Source: Argopecten irradians
Taxonomy: Eukaryota > Mollusca > Bivalvia > Pectinida > Pectinidae
Reading direction: 5' to 3'
NCBI RefSeq assembly: GCF_041381155.1
Contig: NC_091134.1
Coordinates: forward strand, 62,550,902 to 62,614,901
Length of the DNA stretch: 64,000 nt
A program made the translations under genes and the position numbers. The stretch's first letter is position 1. Each line of letters starts with the position of its first letter. Positions 1-10,100 of the stretch are shown one piece after another. The notes under the pieces were generated by a model that was not told the DNA's origin, ran no database searches, and worked only from the letters and a program-made list of their open reading frames with translations.

Positions 1-369
1 AGTACATACATTTCTATATTTTGGCTATTTTTTTAATTGTGTTTTAGCATTATTAATTTATTTATGCTAGAAAATATACCTAGAAAATGAACAAATAGCA
101 AATTGCCTCCCTTTATTCAATCCCAGTGAAAAAATATTCTGCGAACATGTAAAGAATGAAGTAATTAAAAAAAAAAGTTTCAAAAGCAAATAATATCTTT
201 ATTGGTACAATACCTTAACCGATATGACTTAATTTTTTTTAAATGTATCTGTATAATGAGAGAGATATATTTTTTTGTAGATCTATTCCTCAAAGTTATT
301 GTTTAATAATTATAAAATATTTAGTTTGTTCAGGAATTGGCTGGAAGACGAGACGTTTTTTAGGCAAAC
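1..369. other. AT-rich intergenic DNA, nothing recognised
   Basis: Very AT-rich sequence with homopolymer runs. No coding exon, RNA gene or repeat end was recognised before the MITE that starts at 370. Confidence 0.5.
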
Positions 370-559
370 TACTGGGACCCTACCAGTAGTCGTGATTTGG
401 GAAAAAATAATTCTTTGCATCTCATGAAACATATTATTTCCACATAAACAAAACAACACCTTAATGAAGTATTCGTCAGCAGCTCCAGACATTCGTAAAT
501 CTGGACACACAGTAGAATATGCATATAATCACGACTACAGTACTGGTTGGGTCCCAGTA
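370..559. mobile_element. 190-bp MITE with TACTGGGACC terminal inverted repeats
   Basis: The ends are inverted copies: TACTGGGACC at the left and GGTCCCAGTA at the right, with the similarity continuing inward through AGTCGTGATT. The element is flanked by a perfect 6-bp direct repeat, GCAAAC (364-369 and 560-565), which reads as the target-site duplication. It has no coding capacity, so it is a non-autonomous DNA transposon. The superfamily is not assigned. Confidence 0.8.
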
Positions 560-849
560 GCAAACATTTTTTAGAATAAATATAAATCAAAGTACTGAAA
601 GTACTAAATGGCTCGGTCTCGAGGATAGGAGGAATATATTTCTAAGGTCAATACTACTGTAGTTTTGTACAATAAGAAATAAATTTGTCTGGTGTTCCTT
701 CCAGTTTGGACTTTTGAGGTTCCTTGGACACCAAGGTGTAAAATAAGAGACACATACTTAAATCTTGGAAGCCCATTCTAATATTTCCTATGATGTTATA
801 TGTCAAATGATTTTATAACACCTTTAGCATTTTCCTTGTTAATTTGATG

Positions 850-1680
850 TTAATGAAAATATCCATTCTTAATGACTATTGTCATCAAGTTCCTGGGACC
901 ACAGTATCAGTTAACAAGTATTGTTTTGCAGCAGAGAAAGACGAGGCAAACTTTTCTATGTCAAGATGTCTTAAATATAGAATATGTCTGTCCTCTTGAA
1001 GACTTATCAATATCACCATGTGATTTTTGAACAAATTGGTCAATTGGTCTACTCTTAACAAGTTTTGTAATTATTCTTTTGTAAAACAGCAAGTTGATTG
1101 ATATACATTGTATCCGAACTTCAATTCAAACTGGATAACTTGTTAGCTCACCATAGACCATGAAATTGTTTGTACACTTTCTTAACTTCAGGATTGTTTT
1201 ACAAAATTACAAATGAATTTTTCTACATTTTTTATTTTCAAATCCCCATACCTCTGATGAGTATAATAAAACTGTCATTACAAGTGAATCAAATATTTTC
1301 AGTTTAAGATGAACAGGAAGAGATACATTCCTTTATTTCTTATAAATAGCAAACACCGATTTAATTGTTTGTTCAGCAGGTTTTTTCCCTTTCTTTAAAA
1401 ACGCTACCATTAACATTATTTTCTGTACCTAGATATGTAAACAATTCTTATAAATCTAATTCTGTATTCCATAACATCAACTGGTGTTGTTGTACCGATT
1501 TACGTCTTGAGAATATCACAATTTTTTTCTTTCTGATATTAAGTTCTAATTTCCATGTTATGCAATATTCATGTAACATTTGTTGTAGACCTTCAGATAT
1601 TTCTGATAACATAACAGTGTTATTGGCAAATAATATGATAAAAAGTTTGGGATATATTCCAATATCATATACCGTAAAAA
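850..1680 (-). mobile_element. degenerate non-LTR (LINE) reverse transcriptase fragment
   Basis: Reading the minus strand from about 1680 gives LFANNTVMLSE, the worn equivalent of the (Y/F)ADDTVLL catalytic box of LINE reverse transcriptases. The typical spacing then follows, through 'GLQQMLHEYC', 'WKLELNI' and 'KKKIVIFSRRK'. Beyond about 1440 the frame decays through many stops, but short stretches of thumb-domain and C-terminal character persist to about 850. Both aspartates of the catalytic pair are lost (ADD to ANN). This is an old, dead, truncated copy, probably of the same broad clade as the better preserved LINE at 53.7-57.1 kb. Confidence 0.6.
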
Positions 1681-1689
1681 CTGGTATAA

Positions 1690-1985
1690 TTTGCGCAGGT
1701 ACTTTTGTTTGTTTTCTTTTATTGGCCACCGTAACCTGAAACTGAAATATCTAGCAGATGTCCAAAACATTGGCGGTCTGGTCCGCCGTACTTCGTGCAC
1801 ATTTCAATGTTTTAAGATATTACACATGAATAGTAATCAGGAATATTTGAAAAGAGTAGAAGTACTTAAATTGGCACAATAAGTAATTAGTGTGTTTGAG
1901 ATAATTAACAATCAACAGCAATCAGCTAGCGGATACGTAGTTTAGCTTGCAACAATCACAGTGTGCATAATTTGTCAAGATTTGT
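1690..1985 (+). repeat. dispersed repeat, second copy at 19,330-19,620
   Basis: About 290 bases align in the same orientation with 19,330-19,620. Shared landmarks are a TGTTTGTTTTCTTTTATT block, a 'GGCGGTCTGGTCCGCCGTAC' type block, 'GATATTACACAT' and 'ATTAGTGTGTTTGAGAT'. The copies are clearly diverged. No coding potential or ends were recognised, so the class is unknown. Confidence 0.65.
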
Positions 1986-2074
1986 AAGACAAAATATTCT
2001 TTTCCACCAGGTAAGATTCTAAGTCATAAAGGTAGATTGAAAATAGGAAGGGAGATAAAATACCAGATAAATAT

Positions 2075-2725
2075 TTGTAGCGGGATCAGACTGGGTTGAT
2101 TATCGGTGATCAGGTAGCTTAGTCGGAAGAGCTACATTTTCTTTTCTCCTACCAACGGTTGTGGTGTTTGAAAGGGTCTCGTATGTATTCAAAAAAGGAG
2201 GGAGAAGTGTAGCGGGACTGGACTGGGTCGATTATCGATGACCAGGTAGTTCAGTCGGTAGAGCACTCAGCTAGTGTTCGGAGAGTCCCGGGATCGAATC
2301 CCGGTCTTGCCGCTACATTTTCTCCTCTCCTGTTACATATGGTACCATACTGTGCATGTAGAGGAAGGCTCTGGGTTCTGTCCCCTGGCCGAGACACACC
2401 AAAGTCTATAAAAGTGGTAGTTTCTGCTCCCCTGCTTAGCGTTCAGCATACAGGGAGTGGGACGACTGGTTCGCCCGTTGTCAGTATAATGACCGGGTGG
2501 GGTGTGTTGCTTGGTGTCTTCGGCGGCATTGCTTCAGTGATATTTAGCACTATAAAAAAGGGCAACAGTTCCACTATACAAGAAGACACAACATGAACAT
2601 ACCGCAGTCTCCCAGTACACTCACCTCGCACAACATACACGCAACACACCGCATACATGGGAGGCCGTCCTTACATGACCATAGCTGTTAATAGGACGTT
2701 AATAAATCAAACAAACAAACAAGCA
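2075..2725 (+). mobile_element. composite tRNA-derived SINE with two 5' heads
   Basis: Two successive heads begin with TAGCGGGA (about 2078 and 2210), each followed by a tRNA-like segment. The second head keeps both polymerase III boxes. The body (2338-2690) matches, in inverse orientation, the SINEs at 4,019-4,553 and 20,163-20,677. The 3' end is an (ACAA)n tail after TTAATAAATC. The first head is more decayed and appears truncated by the second. It could be a head duplication or one SINE inserted at the head of another. Confidence 0.75.
2240..2311 (+). promoter_or_regulatory. tRNA-like SINE head with A and B boxes (pol III promoter)
   Basis: The A box is at about 2246-2258 (GTAGTTCAGTCGG, like TAGCTCAGTTGG of tRNAs). 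The B box is at about 2290-2302 (GGGATCGAATCCC, matching GWTCRANNC). The spacing fits a tRNA gene. The arms do not form a complete cloverleaf and the sequence runs straight on into the SINE body, so this is a SINE promoter and not a functional tRNA gene. Confidence 0.7.
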
Positions 2726-2886
2726 TGTAGATATTCAAGGTAAAATCAACAATGTTCGCTGATCTTGCAGAATTGCCTTACAGTGTTATAATGAATGTAG
2801 TAAATGTATGTCTCATTGGTGGGATTGATTTAAAGGCAGTTCATGTGTGTTGACCGAAAAAAAGGTAAAAATCAATACTGTCAGAG

Positions 2887-3000
2887 TGATCAGGGAACAT
2901 TGATAGTCAAGGCGGGGAAAACATAAGACGACCTGTGTTTTACAAAATTAATGTTTAATTGATTTTCATTAAATTGTCTCGAAGGTGATGATTAGTCATT
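2887..3000 (+). mobile_element. internal fragment of the TTAA-flanked MITE seen at 7.9-8.3 kb
   Basis: The segment from 'GATAGTCAAGGCGGGG' through 'ACATAAGACGACC' to 'GAAGGTGATGATTAGT' parallels 8056-8170 of the intact MITE in EIF2S3 intron 1. The terminal repeats are not present here, so it is a truncated, diverged remnant. Confidence 0.55.
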
Positions 3001-4008
3001 TTCCATGCATGTTACTTAATATGACAAAGAATATAAACAGCTAATATCAGGTATATGCTTATATCATATTTACTAGTTAAATTTAAGAATGAATCGATAG
3101 TAATTATTTTCGGATTGAAAATGATTACAATATATTAAGCTTCCACGCAGTTGAAAATTACTTCTTTTTGTTCACACAATTCTTCTCCTAGACTGTTTCC
3201 AGTTGAAATGATACATGCATGCTGACATTCTGTAAAACATAAGGAAACAATAAATGTATTAACAGAGTAATTACTGAAATGACATTGTTCACACCCTAAG
3301 ATGTAATCGCACTAAAAACAGTGATCATGTGGGCTTTTGTACGATTGCATTTGTAAGACTGTGCCAGGTGGTAGAGATTAGTTCCGCTCGAGTGATCACA
3401 CAATGCAAGTGAGAGTCGGGAATATGTTTATGTAAGTTTTAATTGCTAATCTCTGATGCTTGTTGGTAAAATATAACTCAGGATAATTGCTAAACAATTA
3501 ACAGTTTTCTCTACATTTTTACAAATTGAAACAGCTTTTTAAGTGCCGTTTTACAGAGGTTTTACGGAAGAATTATGAAAAAGAAATCGACATTTTCGTC
3601 GATCTAGTAGTTCAAAACATATCACTTCGAGTTATATGAACATTCCATATATGATTTTGTCATTCTGGCCAAAAAATTTACGGGGCCAAAAATTTACTTC
3701 GTATTACCTAGTTAAATGAATATGCTGTATGTATATGATCAGAACGTCAAGCTCCTGTGGTGAAAATAACTAAAATGTTTTATATAAGTAATGGTTTAGT
3801 GGTAATCTCTGAACGTGCTTTTACATGTGCTTATGAAATTATCAATAATTATGGATGTGGTAAATATTCATACCTTATTAACTGCCGTTGGTTTTAAGAT
3901 TACGCCACCTTCGTCTGTCACATGCTATTTTATCAGTAGACAAGTTTGTCCAAATTTTGTTAGAGTTGTCATTTCTTCCATTGTTGTAAGGCCATGTGCC
4001 ATAACACT
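3001..4008. other. intergenic DNA, nothing recognised
   Basis: No exon, RNA gene or repeat ends were recognised. A GTGGTAGAGATTAG stretch near 3370 resembles a tRNA A box but has no matching B box. Confidence 0.45.
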
Positions 4009-4018
4009 GCCGTGATAA

Positions 4019-4553
4019 TTTTGTTTGTTTGATTAATTAACGTCCTATTAACAGCTATGGTCATGTAAGGACGGCCTCCATGTGTGCAGGCTGTGTTGCG
4101 TGTATGTTGTGTGAGGTGAGTGTACTGGAGACTGCGGTATGTTCGTGTTGTGTCTTCTTGTATAGTGGAACTGTTGCCCTTTTTATAGTGCTATATCACT
4201 GAAGCATGCCGCCGAAGACACAAAGCAACACACCCCACCCGGTCACATTATACTGACAACGGGCGAACCAGTCGTCCCACTCCCTGTATGCTGAACGCTA
4301 AGCAGGAGCAAGAAACTACCACTTTTATTAGAGTTTGGTGTGTCTCGGCCAGGGGACAGAACCCAGAGCCTTCCTCACTGGGGGCGAACGCTCAACTCAG
4401 GGCCAAAAGTGAGGCGGTGCCAAGGAAGGCATTAGGAAGATAAAGTCAGTTAGGAAGAAGAGAAAAGATAAGATCCTAAATTTTAGTCGCCTTTTACGAT
4501 CATGCAATAGGGGCAGCAGGTACAATTCTAACGCCCTACCTGCAGGGCCCACA
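4019..4553 (-). mobile_element. complete SINE, minus orientation, with 10-bp target duplication
   Basis: The element is flanked by a perfect 10-bp direct repeat, GCCGTGATAA (4009-4018 and 4554-4563). On the minus strand it opens with a 'GGGCCCTGCAGGTAGGGCG' head and the mollusc-type 'TGCATGATCGTAAAAGGCGA' segment. It continues through the body shared with the copies at 2.3-2.7 and 20.2-20.7 kb, and ends with AATCAAACAAACAAAA. Target duplication and tail together show an intact retroposed insertion. Confidence 0.85.
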
Positions 4554-5099
4554 GCCGTGATAAATGCATCTCCATTTCGCCATGGAATGTATTTGCTCCG
4601 AGACAAATTTGATTCAAATTACAAAATTCATTATGGTATCAATTTTGATGTTCGAGGTGAAATATTGATTTCATTTTTTTTCCGTTGCGGAATAACCGTC
4701 TCTAATAGGGAGTAAACGTCTGGGGGGAACCAGCTTCGGAGCGAAGCATTTTTGGGACGAAACGTCTTCATTCATTGTAAACACCATTTTGGGGACGAAA
4801 AGTCTAGATACTTTGTAAACAATCAGGTGAAAATTTTCAAACAGAAGATCTTTTGGATAGTGTATATAGTAAGGATTATGAAAGCCGTAATATACTATTC
4901 CTATTTCAACGTTACAGATACGCTTATTTCAGTAACTTTTCATATCCAAAATTTGCTATTTAAAATTCCCGGTAAAAATCAAAGTTGTTGAATACACTGC
5001 CGCTGGGAGCGCTGGTATCTAGCGAGCAATTTCTAAGCCAATCATATTGAGGAAATTGACTGTAAGAGAATTTTGCAACCACAATCACAATGGCGAGGT

Positions 5100-5245
5100 G
5101 ACCCTCGCCAAAAACACATGTGCAAGTTATACAATTTTTTACGGTATTTGTAACAATTACGATTGTGTTTGTTGACAGTACTCGTGTCTATAAATAACTA
5201 GCTACATCATTCAACAAATACACGCGTCGTTCTCAGTTGGGATAG
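5100..5245 (+). mobile_element. end fragment of the long-TIR element seen at 18.9-21.2 kb
   Basis: Contains 'ACAATTACGATTGTGTTTG', 'GACAGTACTCGTGTCTATAAATAA' type sequence and the end motif ACACGCGTCGTTCTCAGTTGGG. All three recur, inverted or direct, at 19.0-19.1, 20.1 and 21.16-21.19 kb. Only one arm is present here. Confidence 0.55.
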
Positions 5246-5249
5246 TATG

Positions 5250-5805
5250 ACTAGTAGCGATTTAAGGAATTTACCTCTTTTTCCCCTATTGGGCCTAGCT
5301 CCTCTGCCCCCGTTGGGCCAGAGCCAAAATTTGTACAAACTCTGTTCCCCTTCCCAAAGGAGTTCCTGGCCAAATTCGGTTACAATCCATGCAGAACTAG
5401 CGATTTAAAGGATTTACCTCTATTTTCCCTATAGAGTCTCGCCCTTTCCGGCCAGGAGTCAGAGCCAAAATTTATACAAACTCTGTTCCCCTAATTCCTC
5501 CATGGATGTTTCTGGCCAAATATACTTTTATAATCCATGCAGAACTCAAAGACCAGTAGTGATTTAAATGATTTACCTCTATTTCCCCTATTGGGCCCTG
5601 CCCTTCTGCCCCCAGGGGGTCAGAGCCAAAATTTATACAAACTCAGTTCCCCTTCCTACAAGGATGTTTCTGGCCAAATTAGGTTTACATTTTCATGCAG
5701 AACTCTATGACTAGTAGCAATTTAAAGGAAATGTTGACGGACAGACGATGGAAGGATGATGGACACTGTGCCATGACACAAGTTCACGGCCAGGTGAGCT
5801 AAAAA
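5250..5805 (+). mobile_element. pearl-like element with three ~150-bp tandem cores
   Basis: Three degenerate tandem units begin with 'TAGYGATTTAAAGGATTTACCT' type sequence (about 5257, 5398 and 5556). Each contains 'CAGAGCCAAAATTT-TACAAACTC'. The 3' side carries TTGACGGACAGACGATGG, a degenerate GACGGACA microsatellite, and ends near GGTGAGCTAAAAA. Tandem cores next to an ACGG-like microsatellite are the hallmark of bivalve pearl elements, later grouped with Helentron-derived elements. Family membership is inferred from this layout. Confidence 0.6.
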
Positions 5806-6187
5806 TGTTGTATTTTATGTCGATTAAAAAATATATCAGCATAGAGAACGTTTACATTCAGTTGTCTGATCAAGTCATACATTGACTTTCACATTTTCAG
5901 ATAAGAAGTGTCATAATGATCAGAATTTCTTGACAAACTTTCTTACATAACGCCAGTATTAGCATCTGAACAATTTGGATTATACCTTAACAACTGTAAC
6001 TTCAGTGCATTTATAGGTCTACACAAGTTACATCTTTTTTAGGTCTTCCTTGAGTATTTTAGTATTATTATTTGGTTCAAAACCAGAATTAATGATATGA
6101 TCCAAATGTATTTAGCAGACATATGAGATCAAAAATAGATCCCCTTTTTTTTGAAAATAATTTTTATTATGTTTGGTATGCTTATTG
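5806..6187. other. AT-rich intergenic DNA, nothing recognised
   Basis: No coding signal, RNA gene or repeat was recognised between the pearl-like element and the TTAA-flanked MITE. Confidence 0.4.
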
Positions 6188-6191
6188 TTAA

Positions 6192-6553
6192 AGATGCTCC
6201 ACCGCTGACAAATGGTATTTTTTCACTATAAAAAACAGGAGCAGACGATTTAGTATTTTTCTTCTGTTACAAAAGTTACTTACTTTACACCATTAACACA
6301 ATTGAAAAGTTTGCGCTTCTAATTGTATTTCAAGATAAAAAAATATGAAAAATAATTAATTGCATCCCGGAAAAAAATCCGTGGCACTATATCCTATATG
6401 GAATGAAGTATTGATTGTGCATGCACCAAAGACAAGATAAATTATTTTAAATTATTTTTTTGTGTTAATTAGACACATATATATACACGATTAAACACCA
6501 ATTATTGTTCAAATGGCGAATGTCATTTATGTTCTGTCGGCGGTGGAGCATCT
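6192..6553 (+). mobile_element. piggyBac-type MITE, family A (copy 1)
   Basis: TTAA occurs immediately outside both ends (6188-6191 and 6554-6557). The inverted termini are AGATGCTCCACCGC at the left and GGCGGTGGAGCATCT at the right. TTAA target duplication is diagnostic of piggyBac-like transposition. The 362-bp element has no coding capacity. A second copy in the opposite orientation lies in the last intron of the NXPE gene at 48,464-48,771. Confidence 0.85.
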
Positions 6554-7024
6554 TTAATTCCAAAAAGATGTTTACCTTGAAAAATGCATCCAGTAAATAC
6601 AAAGAAGACCAAACTCCTAAGACGATAGCGATCCATGTTGTTTGTAGCATAATTACTACACAGTAACTCATACACGTGCATGGGCCTATAAATAGCCCAT
6701 CATGTGCAACATGTGTCGTCGTGATCAATAAACATTTGAATCATTTCTGAAATTAAACATTAACGCATAACACTACATATTGGTTATTGTTGATGATACG
6801 ACTAGTTGCCACGAAACAAAATGACGCAATCTCCATCCCCTTCTCTTTCTAACAAACGTTGGAAAAATTGACAAAAACTGTTTCCTCGTGTTGTTTTGTT
6901 TTCATGCAAAGCGCTGTAAAAGTAAATCGGAAGTAGTACTGAGAAAAATACGTATTAAATTTTGATTGGATAAATATTTACCAAACCGGAAGCGATAAGA
7001 AGAAGTGGGAACGAGCAAACTAAA

Positions 7025-7150
7025 ATGTCTGCTGGGAACGAGTTTATCTTTCATGTTCGTCCAAACGCTTTATTTCTACGTCGAGATGCCCCAAGCGTTT
7101 GGATAAGACAGACTGAAAATGCGGCTTGCATCAGACAGCATGGCAGCTGA
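7025..7150 (+). promoter_or_regulatory. upstream ORF overlapping the EIF2S3 start codon
   Basis: An ATG at 7025 with A at -3 opens a 41-codon frame beginning MSAGNEFIFHV. It ends at TGA 7148-7150, so its last codons overlap the first codons of EIF2S3 (ATG 7140) in another frame. If the mRNA starts upstream of 7025, ribosomes reading this frame would bypass the main start and control eIF2 gamma output. The transcription start is not visible, so the uORF may not be in the mature mRNA. Confidence 0.4.
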
Positions 7151-10100
7151 AGACGAAGGAAAAGAAGTGAAAAATCTTCAACCACACCTATCAAAACAAG
7201 ATTTGAGCACTCTAGTTAGTATTCATATATTGCCTTGGCTCATATAGGAATCGTATCTGATGTGAAATCGTTTTAAGCAGTCATAAAGCAAACCGAAGTA
7301 TGGCGACTTCAGGGTTTATGACAGAAGTAGGTCAACTCGGCCACTAGGAAATATTCGCCGGTATGAAGTGATTTGAACGAATCAACAGTGTGATAACGGA
7401 TACAATTATTTCGATTGAGTATGTAGATATGGAAGATATCCCGATGATCAAATAAGAGAACGAACAGAATTTCTACTGATTCAGTATGTTCACTGTGTGT
7501 ATGAGACCGAAATGTCTTTATATCATGTTTTCTCCTTAGTATAAGATAATAGAATAACATATTGCAACATACTACAACAATTATTACACTTTGAGTGTTA
7601 TTATAGACTAATCATGTGAATGATTTTACATTGTATTCACTTAAACAGTTAGGGGACATTTTTTCAGATTAGTTTTCAGTATCAAATTTTGTCTTTAAAG
7701 ATTAAATATTAGCCATAATGGTTGCATCGTTTCTTGTTGTTTTTTTCATCATAAGGTGTATCTTACATTACAATGTATAACTTTAAAAACAACTGATGCA
7801 ACTGTGGAACCCTATGTATGATATGTATGAAAGATGTTAGGATTCAAGTTTTTATGTATTATTAACAATCATTAAAGGCCCACTACCTTTCCGGAGCAAA
7901 ATTTATAGGTTTCTTAAAAACATTAATAACAAAAAGAAAATATATATCGATGGCTTAAGATGACGTTACAACACCAAACATATGCAAGATTTCCTGTCTA
8001 ATGTACGATAACAGTGGAGATTCATTTCGCTGTTTTGCCGTCTGGCGCAGTGATAGTCAACTACCGCGCGGCATTTAGGACGACGGCGGGAAACATAAAA
8101 CGACCCGCGTTATGAAAATTAACATTTTATTTATTTCTAATTAAACAGTTCTGAAGGTGATGATAAGTGTGCTAGTAAACGTATAGTTAATAACTTCTGC
8201 GACTCTACAAAATTATTGATCTCGTTTTACATTCCTATTTCAAAAATTAAAAGCCGTTTCGGAAAGGTAGTGGCCCTTTAAATCTTTATCTCAAACTCCT
8301 TTTTACCACAATTACATTTTGAATGGCTAAGTTGTTATAGATCTACAAATGCTTTGTTAAATCTACTTAAACAGACTGCTGTTTCTTTCTGCATGTACAA
8401 GTTCCAACAGATCTAGAGTGATGATGTACAACAGCCATATATGTTGTAGTGGTCTATATAATAATTATGTTGCATTATACAAATTATGTTGTCCAACTTT
8501 TCTGAACAGTGATGTCAAGACTCTGCTTTACTCCCATTTATATTCAATTCCAGCTATTCACATTATTATCCCCCGCGAAACGCGTTTGCGGGGGATATTG
8601 ATTTGGGCTCTGTCCGTATGTCTGTCCGTCCGTCCGTCCGTCCGTCCGTCCGAGTATCGTTTCCGGGCTATAACTCCTAAACCGTTCAACTTGGCTACAC
8701 GAAACTTTCTGTACATGTTAGGCTAGTGCTCTAGTTGTGCCTTTTTCTAATGGGAACCTTCCATTTTCAATACTTTTTCTGTTACCATGGAAACTTATTA
8801 AAAAATACCATATTATTAAAGTTTCCTTTCTATTCCGGGCTATAACTCGAAAACCGTTTAACTTGGCTACACGAAACTTTCTGTACATGTTAGGCTAGTG
8901 CTCTAGTTGTGCCTTTTGCTAATGGGAACCTTTCATTTTCGATACTTTTTCTGTTACCATGGAAACTTATTCAAAAATACCATATTATTAAAGTTTCCTT
9001 TCTATTCCGGGCTATAACTCGAAAACCGTTCAACTTGGCTACACGAAACTTTCTGTACATGTTAGGCTAGTGCTCTAGTTGTGCCTTTTTCTAATGGGAA
9101 CCTTCCATTTTCAATACTTTTTCTGTTACCATGGAAATTTATTAAAAAATACCATATTATTAAAGTTTCCTTTCTATTCCGGGCTATAATCGAAAACCAT
9201 TCAACTTGGCTACACGAAACTTTCTGTACATGTTAGGCTAGTGCTCTAGTTGTGCCTTTTGCTAATGGGAACCTTTCATTTTCGATACTTTTTCTGTTAC
9301 TATGGAAACTTATTCAAAAATACCATATTATTAAAGTTTCCTTTCTATTTCAGGCTATAACTCAAAAACCGTTCAACTTGGCTACACGAAACTTTCTGTA
9401 CATGTTAGGCTAGTGCTCTAGTTGTGCCTTTTGCTAATGGGAATCTTTCATTTTCAATACTTTTTCTGTTACCATGGAAACTTATTTAAAAATACCATAT
9501 TATTAAAGTTTCCTTTCTATTCAGGGCTATAACTCGAAAACCGTTTAACTTGGCTACACGAAACTTTCTGTACATGTTAGGCTAGTGCTCTAGTTGTGCC
9601 TTTTGCTAATGGGAACCTTCCATTTTCAATACTTTTTCTGTTACCATGGAAATTTATTAAAAAATACCATATTATTAAAGTTTCCTTTCTATTCCGGGCT
9701 ATAATCGAAAACCATTCAACTTGGCTACACGAAACTTTCTGTACATGTTAGGCTAGTGCTCTAGTTGTGCCTTTTGCTAATGGGAACCTTTCATTTTCGA
9801 TACTTTTTCTGTTACTATGGAAACTTATTTAAAAATACCATATTATTAAAGTTTCCTTTCTATTTCAGGCTATAACTCAAAAACCGTTCAACTTGGCTAC
9901 ACGAAACTTTCTGTACATGTTAGGCTAGTGCTCTAGTTGTGCCTTTTGCTAATGGGAATCTTTCATTTTCAATACTTTTTCTGTTACCATGGAAACTTAT
10001 TTAAAAAATACCATATTATTAAAGTTTCCTTTCTATTTCAGGCTATAACTCAAAAACCGTTCAACTTGGCTACACGAAACTTTCTGTACATGATCTTTTA

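Noticed and set aside
2240-2311. Functional tRNA gene
   Set aside because: It has A and B boxes but no complete cloverleaf and is continuous with a SINE body.
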